Source: a virus
DNA length: 30,610 bases
Virus record (IMG/VR): IMGVR_UViG_3300021368_001273
Span: 1-30,610 of that record
Direction: 5' to 3' (one strand)
Under the pieces are notes generated by a model. The model was not told the DNA's origin. It saw only the letters and a list, made by a program, of their open reading frames with translations, and did not search any database. Positions 21,601 to 30,610 of this stretch are shown here, one piece after another. How positions within the stretch are numbered: the stretch's first letter is position 1; each line of letters begins with the position of its first letter. The position numbers were made by a program, and so were the translations under genes.

Positions 21601-24600
21601 TTAGATCTCTACGAGCCACCAACCTTGTGTTGTAGATGGAGCACCAGTAGTGGTTCCATCAAAGTTTGTACTACCTAGGAAGATCAGACCGAAACCAGCA
21701 TGTGGGGTCTGGACAACAAGTTCACCGCCGCCGTAGTTAATAGTATCTAGGCTAGCAGGGACTCCACTATTGGTATTGTCGCCTTGAATAGCAACATTGT
21801 CAGGTGCTCTTACCTTGAGCGAGATGTTGTAGGTTAGGTTACCACCAACATCTACAACTCTAATCATGTCACCAGTGGTTGGATTCTGTGGTAGTTTGAT
21901 AGTTGTATCAGAAGAAGGTGTAACAAAGTAGTTGACGTTCGATACAACATCGATTGTCTCTTCACCAGCACCAACAAACACCCACTTTCTAGCACCAGAT
22001 GGAGTGAAGAATCCTTCTTGACCAGCGAAGTTCATAGAACCATCAGCTTCTACCTCGAAGATTTCTTCAGGTTGCCTGAGTTTCAAGAAGGCGAGTTGAA
22101 CAGCACCATTGTTTTGTGTACCAGTATTGTGTGTTGGTGGTACAGTACCGAGGGCACCAGTGCCAACAACAGTGTAGATGTTAATGCCAGAGAAGATAGT
22201 ATCACCATCATCAACAGACTGACCAGATACCCACTCAGGAGAATTATCAATCTTATTGAGTTGGAAGTTACCACCATCAACTTGTAGAGGACCAGCAATA
22301 GTGCTTTCAGTTTGACCCTCAACAGTTAGGTGACCAGCGATTGTTAGGTTACCAGTGCTGTTCTGGAGGATCAACTTCTGATCAGTTGGTGAACCAACCA
22401 GGAGATCACCAATACTAATCGTGGTAAGACCTGTCTCAGAATCAACTGTCAATCTGTCACAGTTTGTACCACCAGCACCAAAGTCACCCTTGAGGCAGGT
22501 ATCACCTGTAGCAGAGTCAACAGTAAATGTGGTAACAGGAGAAGAACCACCAGTAGTGATGGTTAGTACCTGAGAGTTAGCGGTTGTCGAACCAGCAAGA
22601 GTGAAGTTAGCATTAACAGTTACATCACCAAGGATGGTGGTGTTACCGTTAGTAGAGTCAACAACAAATTGCTCAACAGGGTTATTATCAGCACCGTCTG
22701 TGATTACGAATCTCTGTGGAGATGTCGTGTTGATGTCAGTGATGATTGCTAGTTCAGAATCAGTAAAGCGTAGGATGTCTCCCTCACCAACAGCACCAGA
22801 GAAGTCGCCAGTATTGATGTCTTCTAGAGTTCCGCTGCTAACAGCACTGAGACCACCAACTTCATCGATGAAGCTAACATTGTTTGCTAGGTCATATCTA
22901 ATGATCTCAATGTTATCTGGGTGATCAGTTCTTAGGAACTTGAAGGAGGAAGGATCAGCACCAGATGGTAGATTAGCTGGAGTTCCAGCAACCATCGAAC
23001 CATCGCTGTTACGCTGGTTCATTGCTCTCTTGATTTTCACTCTTAGAGGATTATCAGAAGAGATAGCGTTCAAGTTAGTTAGTTCTTCGACTAGAACCAA
23101 TTCACTGTACTGTTCGCCAACAGGAGCATCACCCTGTGTAGAATCACCACCAGTAAACGCTACCTGACCAGCAGTTGTACCAACAGCAAATGGTTTGCTG
23201 AGAGTAAACGTGGTTCCAGCAATCGTTTGGATTTGGGCATACTTGGTTCCGTCATTAAATGTAACAGAAGAAGAAGGATCAATACGTACCCAAGTATTGT
23301 TTGTGTCGAAACTAGCAGCGTTAGTAACACTGGTAATAGTGCTGCTGTTAGCAGCAACGTTAGCAGTAAACGATGTTGGATCGAAAATTGCTAGTCTAGA
23401 ACGATCAAGGAGGAGGTAAGCACCAACTTCAAAGATCGTGGTGTTAGCAGGTGTCGAGAATGTGAGATAGTATTCGTCAGCATCAGCAGATCCACCAACA
23501 GCATCATCAGTACCACCGTAGAAGCTAGCGTCAGTATCAATGAACTGACCGATGACCGTCTTAGTGAAGAGGTCAACGTTAGAGTTATCAGTATCACCTT
23601 GGTCATGAGCAGAAGCAGTGGTAGAGAACGAACCTCTACGTACCTCGAACTCACCAGAGTTAAGACCACCAGAGAGTGTTACATCACCCTCAAGTGTAGA
23701 AGAAGACTTAACGATTAGACTGTTGTTGATCTGTGTAAATCCACCCTGAGCACCGAGGTACATTCTGGAGACAGAGCTACCAATGTATAGTTTCGATGTG
23801 TTCAGTGTGAATAGGTTAACACGATCAGCAGGAGAACTTAGAGTAGCAATACCAGTTCCAGTTACTAGTGCTGTACCGACTGCTAGATCACCATCAACCT
23901 CAGTAAATCTGGTTTGGAACTTAACAACCGAACCAGAAACAAGAGAGTTAGACTCGTTAGAGTAAGCACCACCAATCTTAGAAACAGAGACAGCAGCGGT
24001 GTTGGTTAGATTAGATGTACCAAGTTCGAGAACCGACTTAAGACCGCCAGTGTGAACCTTGAAGATGGTGTCATCACTGAATGTACCAATGTTGACTTCC
24101 TGATGCTCAGCAGTTGGCGAGATGTTAATAACTTGAGGAGATGCCTCAGTAGTGTCATCACCAGAGACCGAGTTACCAATGAACAAGTTCTTCGCTTCAG
24201 AAGCAAAGTAAACAGTGGTAGCACCACCATCAAGGAGACTAAAGGAAGCAGAAGTAGTAGATAGAGATCCACCATTAACTGCTAGGTTTTCTTCTAGAAG
24301 AACATTCTCAGTAATTCTAGCGTCACCAACAACCGTTAGGGTGTGGTTGGCAAGACCATCGGAGACGTTAATACCAACTCTACCACCAGGAACAGTTCTA
24401 GGAGTGCCAGTAGCTTGACCAGAGTGTGGACCTTGTAGACCATTCGTTGTAGCAACTCTAAATGTTGCTTCGACGTTAGGATCAACAGAGTTACCACCAA
24501 CTAGTAGAGCATTGTTGACTTCAGCAAATGTTCTGTTAGCAAGTAGTGGGAAGTTATCATAACCATTAGTGGCAAGAACCTTACCACTAATGAATGCTGT

Positions 24601-27600
24601 ACCAACAACATCCAAGTTTGCTCTTGGAGCAACAGCATCAGAAGTGAATCCTTGTAGATAATCACTATGAGCAGATCTTGCTAGAGTGTTGATGCCTAGT
24701 CTGTAGTCACCATTGTTAGCAGTGTCAGTTCTAAGTGTTTCAGCACCGATTAGAGCAGTCTCAGTCCACTTGGAGAGCGAGACGGCGATGATACCACCAA
24801 CAGGGATAGCAGTAGGATCGTCAACCTGACTGGTTTCAATGATAGTAGGAGCGTTAACAGAGAAGCTGTCACCAGTTACTGCTGTAACCTCTCTAATGCC
24901 GTTGACATTGAGGAATCTACCTTCCAGACCAGAGATCTTAATGGTAGCACCAACAGCGATATCATTACCAGCAGGAGACTCACCACTACCCATGGTGAAG
25001 GTTACCAAAGAACCACCAGCAGCAGTAGAGGATGCTACACTAGCAGTGATTGGGTTGTAGTAGTTAGCATAGATCCAACCAAGAGAACCAGTTCTACCAA
25101 CTTCCTCACCCTTGAGTAGGATGTCACCAGCAGTTGGTCCTTCGCTTGTTTGTAGAGCACCATACTTAACCTCGATACCTAGATTACTGTTAGTCTGATT
25201 AGGTGTTCTATTGGTTGGAGTATTGCCAGCATTCTGGTCAACATGAGTTCTGATGCTGTAATCCTGACCAGAGAGAATAGTGCTACCACGTGGATTTAAT
25301 CTGTAGATAGCAGAGAAAATCTGGTTCTGATGGATAACAACATTACCTTCAGAAGCAATGGTGCTTCTGCTCCAGGAACTGGAGTCTAGAGTTAGGTCGC
25401 CACCAGCAGTGCTGTCAACGTTAGAGACAACAGTGAAGGCATTTGGTTCGTTATCGTCAACGTTGATGGTTACAGGGTTGTTGAACAGAGCGTTGCCGTC
25501 AACTGTAATCTCTTGCTCGAAAGCAACAGGTAGTTCAAATGTTGTAACCAGACCACCGATATCCCCTTCATCATCATCTGATGATAGTAGTTCTGCTCTC
25601 TCAAGGAACGTCTCTTCACCTGTAATAGCATTAATCTTACGGTTACCGATATAGAGGTCACCGTTAGAGTTTAGACCCGTGTAGAAGACGATACCACCAT
25701 CTTCACGCTTCGCCTGGGCATAGAAGTCTTGAATGTCTTCCAGGACAACTTCCTGACGGAGTGGGAAACCAGTGGAGTAGTTACCAGGACCGAAACCAAG
25801 GTATTCAAACGTGTGGTTACCAGATCTAGCAATAGAAGGACGACGTAGCTCGACGTATAGTCTCTTCTCTGTAGGATAGACAGAATCACCACTAATTGGG
25901 ACTAGTCTGTCTTCAGAACCAGAAGCGGCATTACCATCTTGTGCTTCAATCTTATTGGTAGTGTACTCATATCTGCTTAGAGCAGGGTTCTCGATGAAGT
26001 CAAGAACAACTTCCTTAGTTTCACTGTTCTTGTAGTCGTTAGTGGTAACAAGACCATGAATAAAGTTATCAGCAGCACAAACAGTTGCTGGAGTATCAAG
26101 GATTGTGGTGTCTCTGGTGTTATCAGGACGGATCTGGAACCACAATGGATCGTTCTTGTAGTCTAGAGGATACAGTTGACCGATAGGCTGGGAGAACTTG
26201 AATCCACGGAAGTTTGTACCAACACCAGGACCAGTTGGGAATGGAGAAACGTTACCCTTGACACAAGTTAGATAGTAGATACCTTCTTGCTGGTTAGGAA
26301 TACGACGCTTGACCTCTTCAATGTCGAAGATGTAGAAGGTGTCTTCAATCTCACCAGCATCGATAACAGAAGCGATCTCGTAGTCGTTACCATCATCGTC
26401 AGTGATAATATCACCAGGAGTCATGGTAAGAACGTTGGAGTTCTTATCGCTGTAGAGATAATCCTTTCTATCAGACTTGCTTAGTGAGTCGTTAGGAGAA
26501 CCAACACTGTTTGGTTTTGCTTGTAGGGTAGCATAGATTAGAACTTGGTTGCCGTTACCATCTAGTACAGGATCATTGTCGGCATCCAGAACTGGTTGAG
26601 AGAATGTAGTAGCAGAGTTCTTATCGTATACAACTACATCATCATCTAGACCCTTGAGGACTAGGTAATGCTCATCGGTGCCATCTGGGTTGAAGTAACC
26701 TTGGACATAACCGAAACCAGAAGAGAAACCATTCCAGGTAATCTTGTTAAGTTCATTAGAAGTAGAAGTATTAATTCTAAAAGCACCACTACCACCCTGA
26801 GGAGCGTTGATTCTGACAGTTACAAACTGCTCGTTTCTTACAGAATCATCAGTGATTGTGTGGTCAAATACAGTTAGTTCTAGGTAGTTGGTGCCACTGA
26901 CATCAACCTGTCTAGCAGATTGAATGCTAAAGGCAGTCTTAGAAGCAACTCTATCAGATGTAATCTGCTTGACCTGACTGTTTAGATATGGATCATAATC
27001 AAAGTTAGGATCAAGAGAAGCAGCAGGAAGACCTAGTTGCTGGGCAAGTGTACCGCCAGCGGTGAGTTGAATTTGTGTCTCGAATAGAGCAACGTCAGCA
27101 TCACCAGCAGCAGTAGGCTTCAGCAGAATTCTCTGTGGTAGAAGTTTTCTTGTCTCGTCAGTTCTTGCCTTGATAACGAAACCGTTGAGAGGATCACGTA
27201 CACCTTCAGCATACTTAGGAATGACATAACGTAGACGATAGATTCTATCCTGAGCAGTTCTTTCATCCTTAAGACGCTTGAATGAAGTGTTCTTAGAACG
27301 AGCGTCCTTGAGATCCTGACCGAGTTCATTCATTCTTGCCTGAATGTTTATGGCAGGATCATAAGCATCTGTAGTTTGGATGTACCACTGACCTGTAGTA
27401 GTCTCTTGATTATCTGCTGTTAGAGCAGAATCGTCTCTAGTTGGGTCAAATCTTACAGGCGAAACACGCTTGTTAGCGAAGACATAGAAGTCTTGACCGA
27501 AGTTAGGAGCAAACGTGATTCTAGGTGAACCAGCAACTGCTTCTGCCTTGGTGTTAAATACAGCGAATGTCTTAGGAGTGACGAATCGTACATAGTAGAA

Positions 27601-30600
27601 CTGATTAGTATTAACTTCAGCAGTAACACCACCAGTTGTAATCTGAGGTAGAGTAGAACCCGTACCGAATGTTCTAAAGAACACTTCATGTACAACATCC
27701 TCAGTTCCAGGAACATCAAAGATGTGAGGAACGTCGGTCTCTAGAACATCAGTTAGACCAGTTGGGAAGTTACAAACATACTTGTGGAGATCATAAGACT
27801 CATCAAGTACAAATTGATTGATACCGATTTCTACATCAAAGTCAACAGAGTCAGTCTCTGGAGAATACATGTAGATGCCAGCGGCAGCGTTCTCCTTTGT
27901 CGTTGCCAACATCAACTTGGTTGTATTGGTCTTCTCGAAGATGTTAGGATAGGTTACGCCGTCAGAATAATCTTCTGGTTCAGTAGTTCTACCAGGAGCA
28001 ATTACATAATAAATGGTGTTAGTGTCGAATCCTTTTGGAAGTCTGATAACACGTTTGTCTACTGTTGCTGGATCAACACCAGATCTAATTTTAGGAACAA
28101 GTCTTACAGGAGTTCCAGTTTCAAATAGGTGAGGATCGGAAGTAGAACCACCAGTGTTGATGGTGAACAGAGTAGCACGGGAAGCGAGATTAGCAGTGTC
28201 TACAACTGGTTCAACTCTCGTAGCAACGTTGAAAGAAGGTTCTGCTCTAACGATACCAACTAGATCACCAGGAGCAGCATCTGTACCGATTGCTTGAGTG
28301 ATTAGAGCAGTAAAGACGGTGATAGAGCTAGCAACGTCAGCACAGTCATTAGCGAAGTCATAGACTCCAGGTTGACTAGAAGTATCGCCAAGGACATTGT
28401 TGTCAATGACCTGAGTTAGACCATGAGAACCTTGGACAACAATAGGTTCGTTCTTCATGGCAGAGATCGCTAGATCTCTCATCTGTGTGTAAACCTGTAC
28501 AGACTCGTCTCTCTCGTCGTTGATTAGTCCAGGTTGCTGGACATAATTTAGAGCACCATCATAAACTTTGTCGTTACCGCCGTACTTAATGTTATAGGCG
28601 ATTGCTTCTAGGAACAACTCAACGTCGTCGATACAGTTCTGGTTACCACCAGGAATGACGAAGCTGGCATTAGCAGGATCGAGAAGCATTCTCTCAACCG
28701 CTTCAGTAGCGATGAAAGTCTTGTTAGCAAGAATTAGGTTATGAGCATCAACCTCAGTACCACCAAGAGGTGTTAGACCATTGTTGAGGATCAAGAAGAA
28801 CTCAGTGAAGTAACCCTCGATAAGAGTGAGGATGTCATTACACTCGGGATAACCCTGGTCGGCAGCATCCCAGACGCTAGTATCTTGGAGTACAGAACTG
28901 TCTCTTACTGGGTTGATGTCACTGTAACCACCTTGTAGAACATCGTCACTATCAGCAGTGGTAGCAGTTTGTGGGAACTCGAAGTAGAGATAAGCACCAG
29001 AAGTAGAGCTGTTAGATGCTACAACAGCATTACCAAATGTAGCACTAATGTTACCGTTAGCGTCTGTAGTTAGAACAGGAGCAGAGTTACCGATTTCAAT
29101 TCTAGAACCATCAATAACACGTCTGACATAAGCATTCTGTGGTAGTAGAGCAGCAGCACCAGTTACCTGAATAGCAGTGTCACGATTGAGTCTACCGTTA
29201 GTGAAATTAGTGGTATTGTACTCATACTGAGTAACAGTCATACCAACTAGAATACCAGCGGTGCTACCAATGTCAAGGATAGCAGAACCAGCAGTAACTG
29301 TAGGATTCTTGATTAGATAATCAAAATTCCTCATAGTAGCAATGGTCAAGTTCTTGACATACTCATATGCCTCAATTGATTCGTTGAACTCGCCATCAAT
29401 ATAAGCAAGAGTACCACCAACGTAGTAACCTTCTGCTGCTTGAATAGTATTGATGTTTCCACCAAGTCTCAAGTCTTGAATAACAGCATCAACAATGTAT
29501 CCGATGTCTCTTTCACACTTAGAAATAGTGATGTTAGAGTTGTTTTGTAGTTCAGGATAACGGGTAATGATGTAGTTGTATGCTTCTCTTTGAATGAACT
29601 CTTTGTTCGTCTCAATGAGGTTAGAAGCATCTTGAGCGTTGTTGTTAATCTGAACGCCATCTGGGTTGAGAGTTTCTAGTGAAGCAGTAAACTGACTGAA
29701 ACCAGAAGGAGAAACAGTAGACTCGTAGATGTCGTTACCACCACCCAATTTAGGTAGTTTGAGGTATACTTTATCATTAGTTAGAGCACCAAGTCTGTAA
29801 CCTTCAATAGAGGTAGCAGGTTTCTCGAATGGAGTGTATACATCATCACCAGAATAATATAGTCTAGTCTGGTTTCCAGTAACCTTGGTTGCCTGGTTAG
29901 ATAGAGGATAATACTTAAGATCTTCCTGGTTGAAGGCACTGGTGTCAACGTTCTTAACAGGAACAATGTCAGTAATATATCCACCCTTATCTTGGTTAAA
30001 GGAGAATCCTTTGTAACCAATAGAGTGAAGTGATGTATTTCCGAAGTTGGAGTTAGAGTTGGTGATAGACATGTCACCACCTGACTCCATCAGGAAGTGA
30101 TCGAAGAAACCAACAGCGAAGACCGAAACACACTGAATGAAGGAGTCATCAGAAGCACGGATGTGGAAGTTTCTCCAGTCATCCTTCCAATAAGCATCAC
30201 CCTTGGTGTGATAAGCAGTAGTAGCGAAAGCATCGGTTAGTGATGCCTGGTTCCAGGTGTTGCTAAACTCATCGTAGCGGATGAAGGCACGGTCGTCTTT
30301 CTGCAACGATACGCCCGTATATTGAGCCACGACCATCGACTTAAATCCAGTCGCCTTAGAACCGTCTGCCCACATACCACACTGACCCCAGGTGGATCTG
30401 ATGGAACAGTTAAAGACGTAAGGAGAAGCAGATTCAACCGAATCAATCTCTGCTTGTGCTCTAGCAGCAAGGTTGAGATCAGGTGAAGTGTAACCAGTAT
30501 CATTAATATCGAGACCCAACTGCTGAGGAGTTACATCTACCTCATAGCGGAACAGTTTGGGGTTATCTTCATCAATAGCAGTGACCTTGAATGTACCATT

Positions 30601-30610
30601 CAGGGCATCA
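21601..30610 (-). CDS. giant fibre-like virion structural protein, N-terminus beyond window
   Basis: The frame is open from the right edge to TAA at 21601-21603: at least 3002 codons plus an incomplete one. A TTG at 30519 can look like a start, but codons upstream of it (reading DALNGTFKVTAIDEDNPKLF) remain open, so the true start lies outside. The N-terminal part includes CSIRSTWGQCGMWADGSKAT. Two related helical domains with C-x2-DI...GGN motifs lie near 29315-29625 and 28445-28745. The second half is mostly beta, with short repeats FxVDSxTGxTxIxGD near the C-terminus and a final TQGWWLVEI. No collar domain or enzyme motif is seen. A long fibre or baseplate-linked appendage is likely; such very large structural proteins occur in marine T4-like phages. 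Confidence 0.82.
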   Translation of the reverse strand, partial: DALNGTFKVTAIDEDNPKLFRYEVDVTPQQLGLDINDTGYTSPDLNLAARAQAEIDSVESASPYVFNCSIRSTWGQCGMWADGSKATGFKSMVVAQYTGVSLQKDDRAFIRYDEFSNTWNQASLTDAFATTAYHTKGDAYWKDDWRNFHIRASDDSFIQCVSVFAVGFFDHFLMESGGDMSITNSNSNFGNTSLHSIGYKGFSFNQDKGGYITDIVPVKNVDTSAFNQEDLKYYPLSNQATKVTGNQTRLYYSGDDVYTPFEKPATSIEGYRLGALTNDKVYLKLPKLGGGNDIYESTVSPSGFSQFTASLETLNPDGVQINNNAQDASNLIETNKEFIQREAYNYIITRYPELQNNSNITISKCERDIGYIVDAVIQDLRLGGNINTIQAAEGYYVGGTLAYIDGEFNESIEAYEYVKNLTIATMRNFDYLIKNPTVTAGSAILDIGSTAGILVGMTVTQYEYNTTNFTNGRLNRDTAIQVTGAAALLPQNAYVRRVIDGSRIEIGNSAPVLTTDANGNISATFGNAVVASNSSTSGAYLYFEFPQTATTADSDDVLQGGYSDINPVRDSSVLQDTSVWDAADQGYPECNDILTLIEGYFTEFFLILNNGLTPLGGTEVDAHNLILANKTFIATEAVERMLLDPANASFVIPGGNQNCIDDVELFLEAIAYNIKYGGNDKVYDGALNYVQQPGLINDERDESVQVYTQMRDLAISAMKNEPIVVQGSHGLTQVIDNNVLGDTSSQPGVYDFANDCADVASSITVFTALITQAIGTDAAPGDLVGIVRAEPSFNVATRVEPVVDTANLASRATLFTINTGGSTSDPHLFETGTPVRLVPKIRSGVDPATVDKRVIRLPKGFDTNTIYYVIAPGRTTEPEDYSDGVTYPNIFEKTNTTKLMLATTKENAAAGIYMYSPETDSVDFDVEIGINQFVLDESYDLHKYVCNFPTGLTDVLETDVPHIFDVPGTEDVVHEVFFRTFGTGSTLPQITTGGVTAEVNTNQFYYVRFVTPKTFAVFNTKAEAVAGSPRITFAPNFGQDFYVFANKRVSPVRFDPTRDDSALTADNQETTTGQWYIQTTDAYDPAINIQARMNELGQDLKDARSKNTSFKRLKDERTAQDRIYRLRYVIPKYAEGVRDPLNGFVIKARTDETRKLLPQRILLKPTAAGDADVALFETQIQLTAGGTLAQQLGLPAASLDPNFDYDPYLNSQVKQITSDRVASKTAFSIQSARQVDVSGTNYLELTVFDHTITDDSVRNEQFVTVRINAPQGGSGAFRINTSTSNELNKITWNGFSSGFGYVQGYFNPDGTDEHYLVLKGLDDDVVVYDKNSATTFSQPVLDADNDPVLDGNGNQVLIYATLQAKPNSVGSPNDSLSKSDRKDYLYSDKNSNVLTMTPGDIITDDDGNDYEIASVIDAGEIEDTFYIFDIEEVKRRIPNQQEGIYYLTCVKGNVSPFPTGPGVGTNFRGFKFSQPIGQLYPLDYKNDPLWFQIRPDNTRDTTILDTPATVCAADNFIHGLVTTNDYKNSETKEVVLDFIENPALSRYEYTTNKIEAQDGNAASGSEDRLVPISGDSVYPTEKRLYVELRRPSIARSGNHTFEYLGFGPGNYSTGFPLRQEVVLEDIQDFYAQAKREDGGIVFYTGLNSNGDLYIGNRKINAITGEETFLERAELLSSDDDEGDIGGLVTTFELPVAFEQEITVDGNALFNNPVTINVDDNEPNAFTVVSNVDSTAGGDLTLDSSSWSRSTIASEGNVVIHQNQIFSAIYRLNPRGSTILSGQDYSIRTHVDQNAGNTPTNRTPNQTNSNLGIEVKYGALQTSEGPTAGDILLKGEEVGRTGSLGWIYANYYNPITASVASSTAAGGSLVTFTMGSGESPAGNDIAVGATIKISGLEGRFLNVNGIREVTAVTGDSFSVNAPTIIETSQVDDPTAIPVGGIIAVSLSKWTETALIGAETLRTDTANNGDYRLGINTLARSAHSDYLQGFTSDAVAPRANLDVVGTAFISGKVLATNGYDNFPLLANRTFAEVNNALLVGGNSVDPNVEATFRVATTNGLQGPHSGQATGTPRTVPGGRVGINVSDGLANHTLTVVGDARITENVLLEENLAVNGGSLSTTSASFSLLDGGATTVYFASEAKNLFIGNSVSGDDTTEASPQVINISPTAEHQEVNIGTFSDDTIFKVHTGGLKSVLELGTSNLTNTAAVSVSKIGGAYSNESNSLVSGSVVKFQTRFTEVDGDLAVGTALVTGTGIATLSSPADRVNLFTLNTSKLYIGSSVSRMYLGAQGGFTQINNSLIVKSSSTLEGDVTLSGGLNSGEFEVRRGSFSTTASAHDQGDTDNSNVDLFTKTVIGQFIDTDASFYGGTDDAVGGSADADEYYLTFSTPANTTIFEVGAYLLLDRSRLAIFDPTSFTANVAANSSTITSVTNAASFDTNNTWVRIDPSSSVTFNDGTKYAQIQTIAGTTFTLSKPFAVGTTAGQVAFTGGDSTQGDAPVGEQYSELVLVEELTNLNAISSDNPLRVKIKRAMNQRNSDGSMVAGTPANLPSGADPSSFKFLRTDHPDNIEIIRYDLANNVSFIDEVGGLSAVSSGTLEDINTGDFSGAVGEGDILRFTDSELAIITDINTTSPQRFVITDGADNNPVEQFVVDSTNGNTTILGDVTVNANFTLAGSTTANSQVLTITTGGSSPVTTFTVDSATGDTCLKGDFGAGGTNCDRLTVDSETGLTTISIGDLLVGSPTDQKLILQNSTGNLTIAGHLTVEGQTESTIAGPLQVDGGNFQLNKIDNSPEWVSGQSVDDGDTIFSGINIYTVVGTGALGTVPPTHNTGTQNNGAVQLAFLKLRQPEEIFEVEADGSMNFAGQEGFFTPSGARKWVFVGAGEETIDVVSNVNYFVTPSSDTTIKLPQNPTTGDMIRVVDVGGNLTYNISLKVRAPDNVAIQGDNTNSGVPASLDTINYGGGELVVQTPHAGFGLIFLGSTNFDGTTTGAPSTTQGWWLVEI
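22310..22690 (-). repeat. short beta-solenoid-like repeats near the giant protein's C-terminus
   Basis: Four successive segments share the pattern x-F/L-x-VDS-x-TG-x-T-x-I-x-GD: FVVDSTNGNTTILGDVTV, FTVDSATGDTCLKGD, LTVDSETGLTTISIGDLL, and LILQNSTGNLTIAGHLTV. This is typical of trimeric fibre shafts. DNA copies are diverged. Confidence 0.6.
28445..29625 (-). repeat. duplicated helical domain in the giant protein
   Basis: Copy 1 (about 29315-29625) reads NKEFIQREAYNYI, then CERDIGYIVDAVIQDLRLGGN, ending YEYVKNLTIATMRN. Copy 2 (about 28445-28745) reads NKTFIATEAVERM, then NCIDDVELFLEAIAYNIKY followed by GGN, ending YTQMRDLAISAMKN. Spacing of the conserved positions is nearly the same, indicating an internal duplication of an approximately 100-residue helical module. 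Confidence 0.65.

Noticed and set aside
30517-30519. TTG as start of the giant structural gene
   Set aside because: Codons upstream remain open to the right edge and encode a sensible polar beta-rich sequence, so the gene continues past the window.
1-30610. tRNA genes, integrase, insertion sequences, or photosynthesis-type auxiliary genes
   Set aside because: No cloverleaf, transposase, recombinase or psbA-like sequence was seen on either strand.

Overview
The window looks like part of the genome of a marine T4-like cyanophage (contractile-tailed, infecting Synechococcus or Prochlorococcus). The sequence itself shows a UvsW/ResIII-like SF2 helicase, a D12-class DNA adenine methylase, two 2-oxoglutarate/Fe(II) oxygenases (a family common in marine T4-like phages), three proteins with a phage tail-collar domain and T4 gp12/gp37-style His-x-His pairs, one perfect T4 late-promoter box (TATAAATA), and dense packing with stop/start overlaps. 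Every supported gene is on the minus strand, so transcription runs from high to low coordinates. No photosynthesis or other auxiliary metabolic gene, tRNA, integrase, IS element or CRISPR array was seen. The assignment to a cyanophage is inference from gene content.

Layout, in the direction of transcription (right to left). (1) 30610-7609, virion appendage region: a giant fibre-like structural protein that enters from beyond the right edge (at least 3002 residues); two mid-size tail-collar proteins; two Gly-rich Ig-like adhesin-type proteins; a small zinc-ribbon protein and a helical protein behind a perfect late promoter; a third Gly-rich paralogue with an unusual Cys-rich insertion; two very small proteins, one sharing the C-terminal motif of the paralogues; then a 1914-residue multi-domain protein combining Ig-like repeats, a Gly-rich block, a collar domain and His-x-His pairs. 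(2) 7582-6265: a protein with a tail-fibre assembly-chaperone-like motif, placed directly after the big adhesin as gp38 follows gp37 in T4, and an unknown protein, closed by a hairpin terminator. (3) 6195-1738: behind an extended -10 promoter, an overlapping operon of SF2 helicase, HNH nuclease, Dam-type methylase, 2OG oxygenase, small membrane protein and second 2OG oxygenase. (4) 1700-1: a run of small uncharacterised proteins of the kind found in phage early regions, several coupled by ATGA/TGATG overlaps, with a second hairpin/-10 couplet before a last gene cut by the left edge.

Regions 1 and 2 encode the host-contact machinery and probably its folding helper, with T4 late-like boxes. Regions 3 and 4 have sigma70-like -10 boxes and look like early or middle DNA-metabolism and takeover genes. 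The most interesting points are the linked helicase-HNH-methylase operon, the triplicated adhesin family with conserved C-terminal modules and a near-identical 32-bp DNA patch, the ten-cysteine insertion in one paralogue, and the repeated hairpin-plus-TATAAT arrangement.
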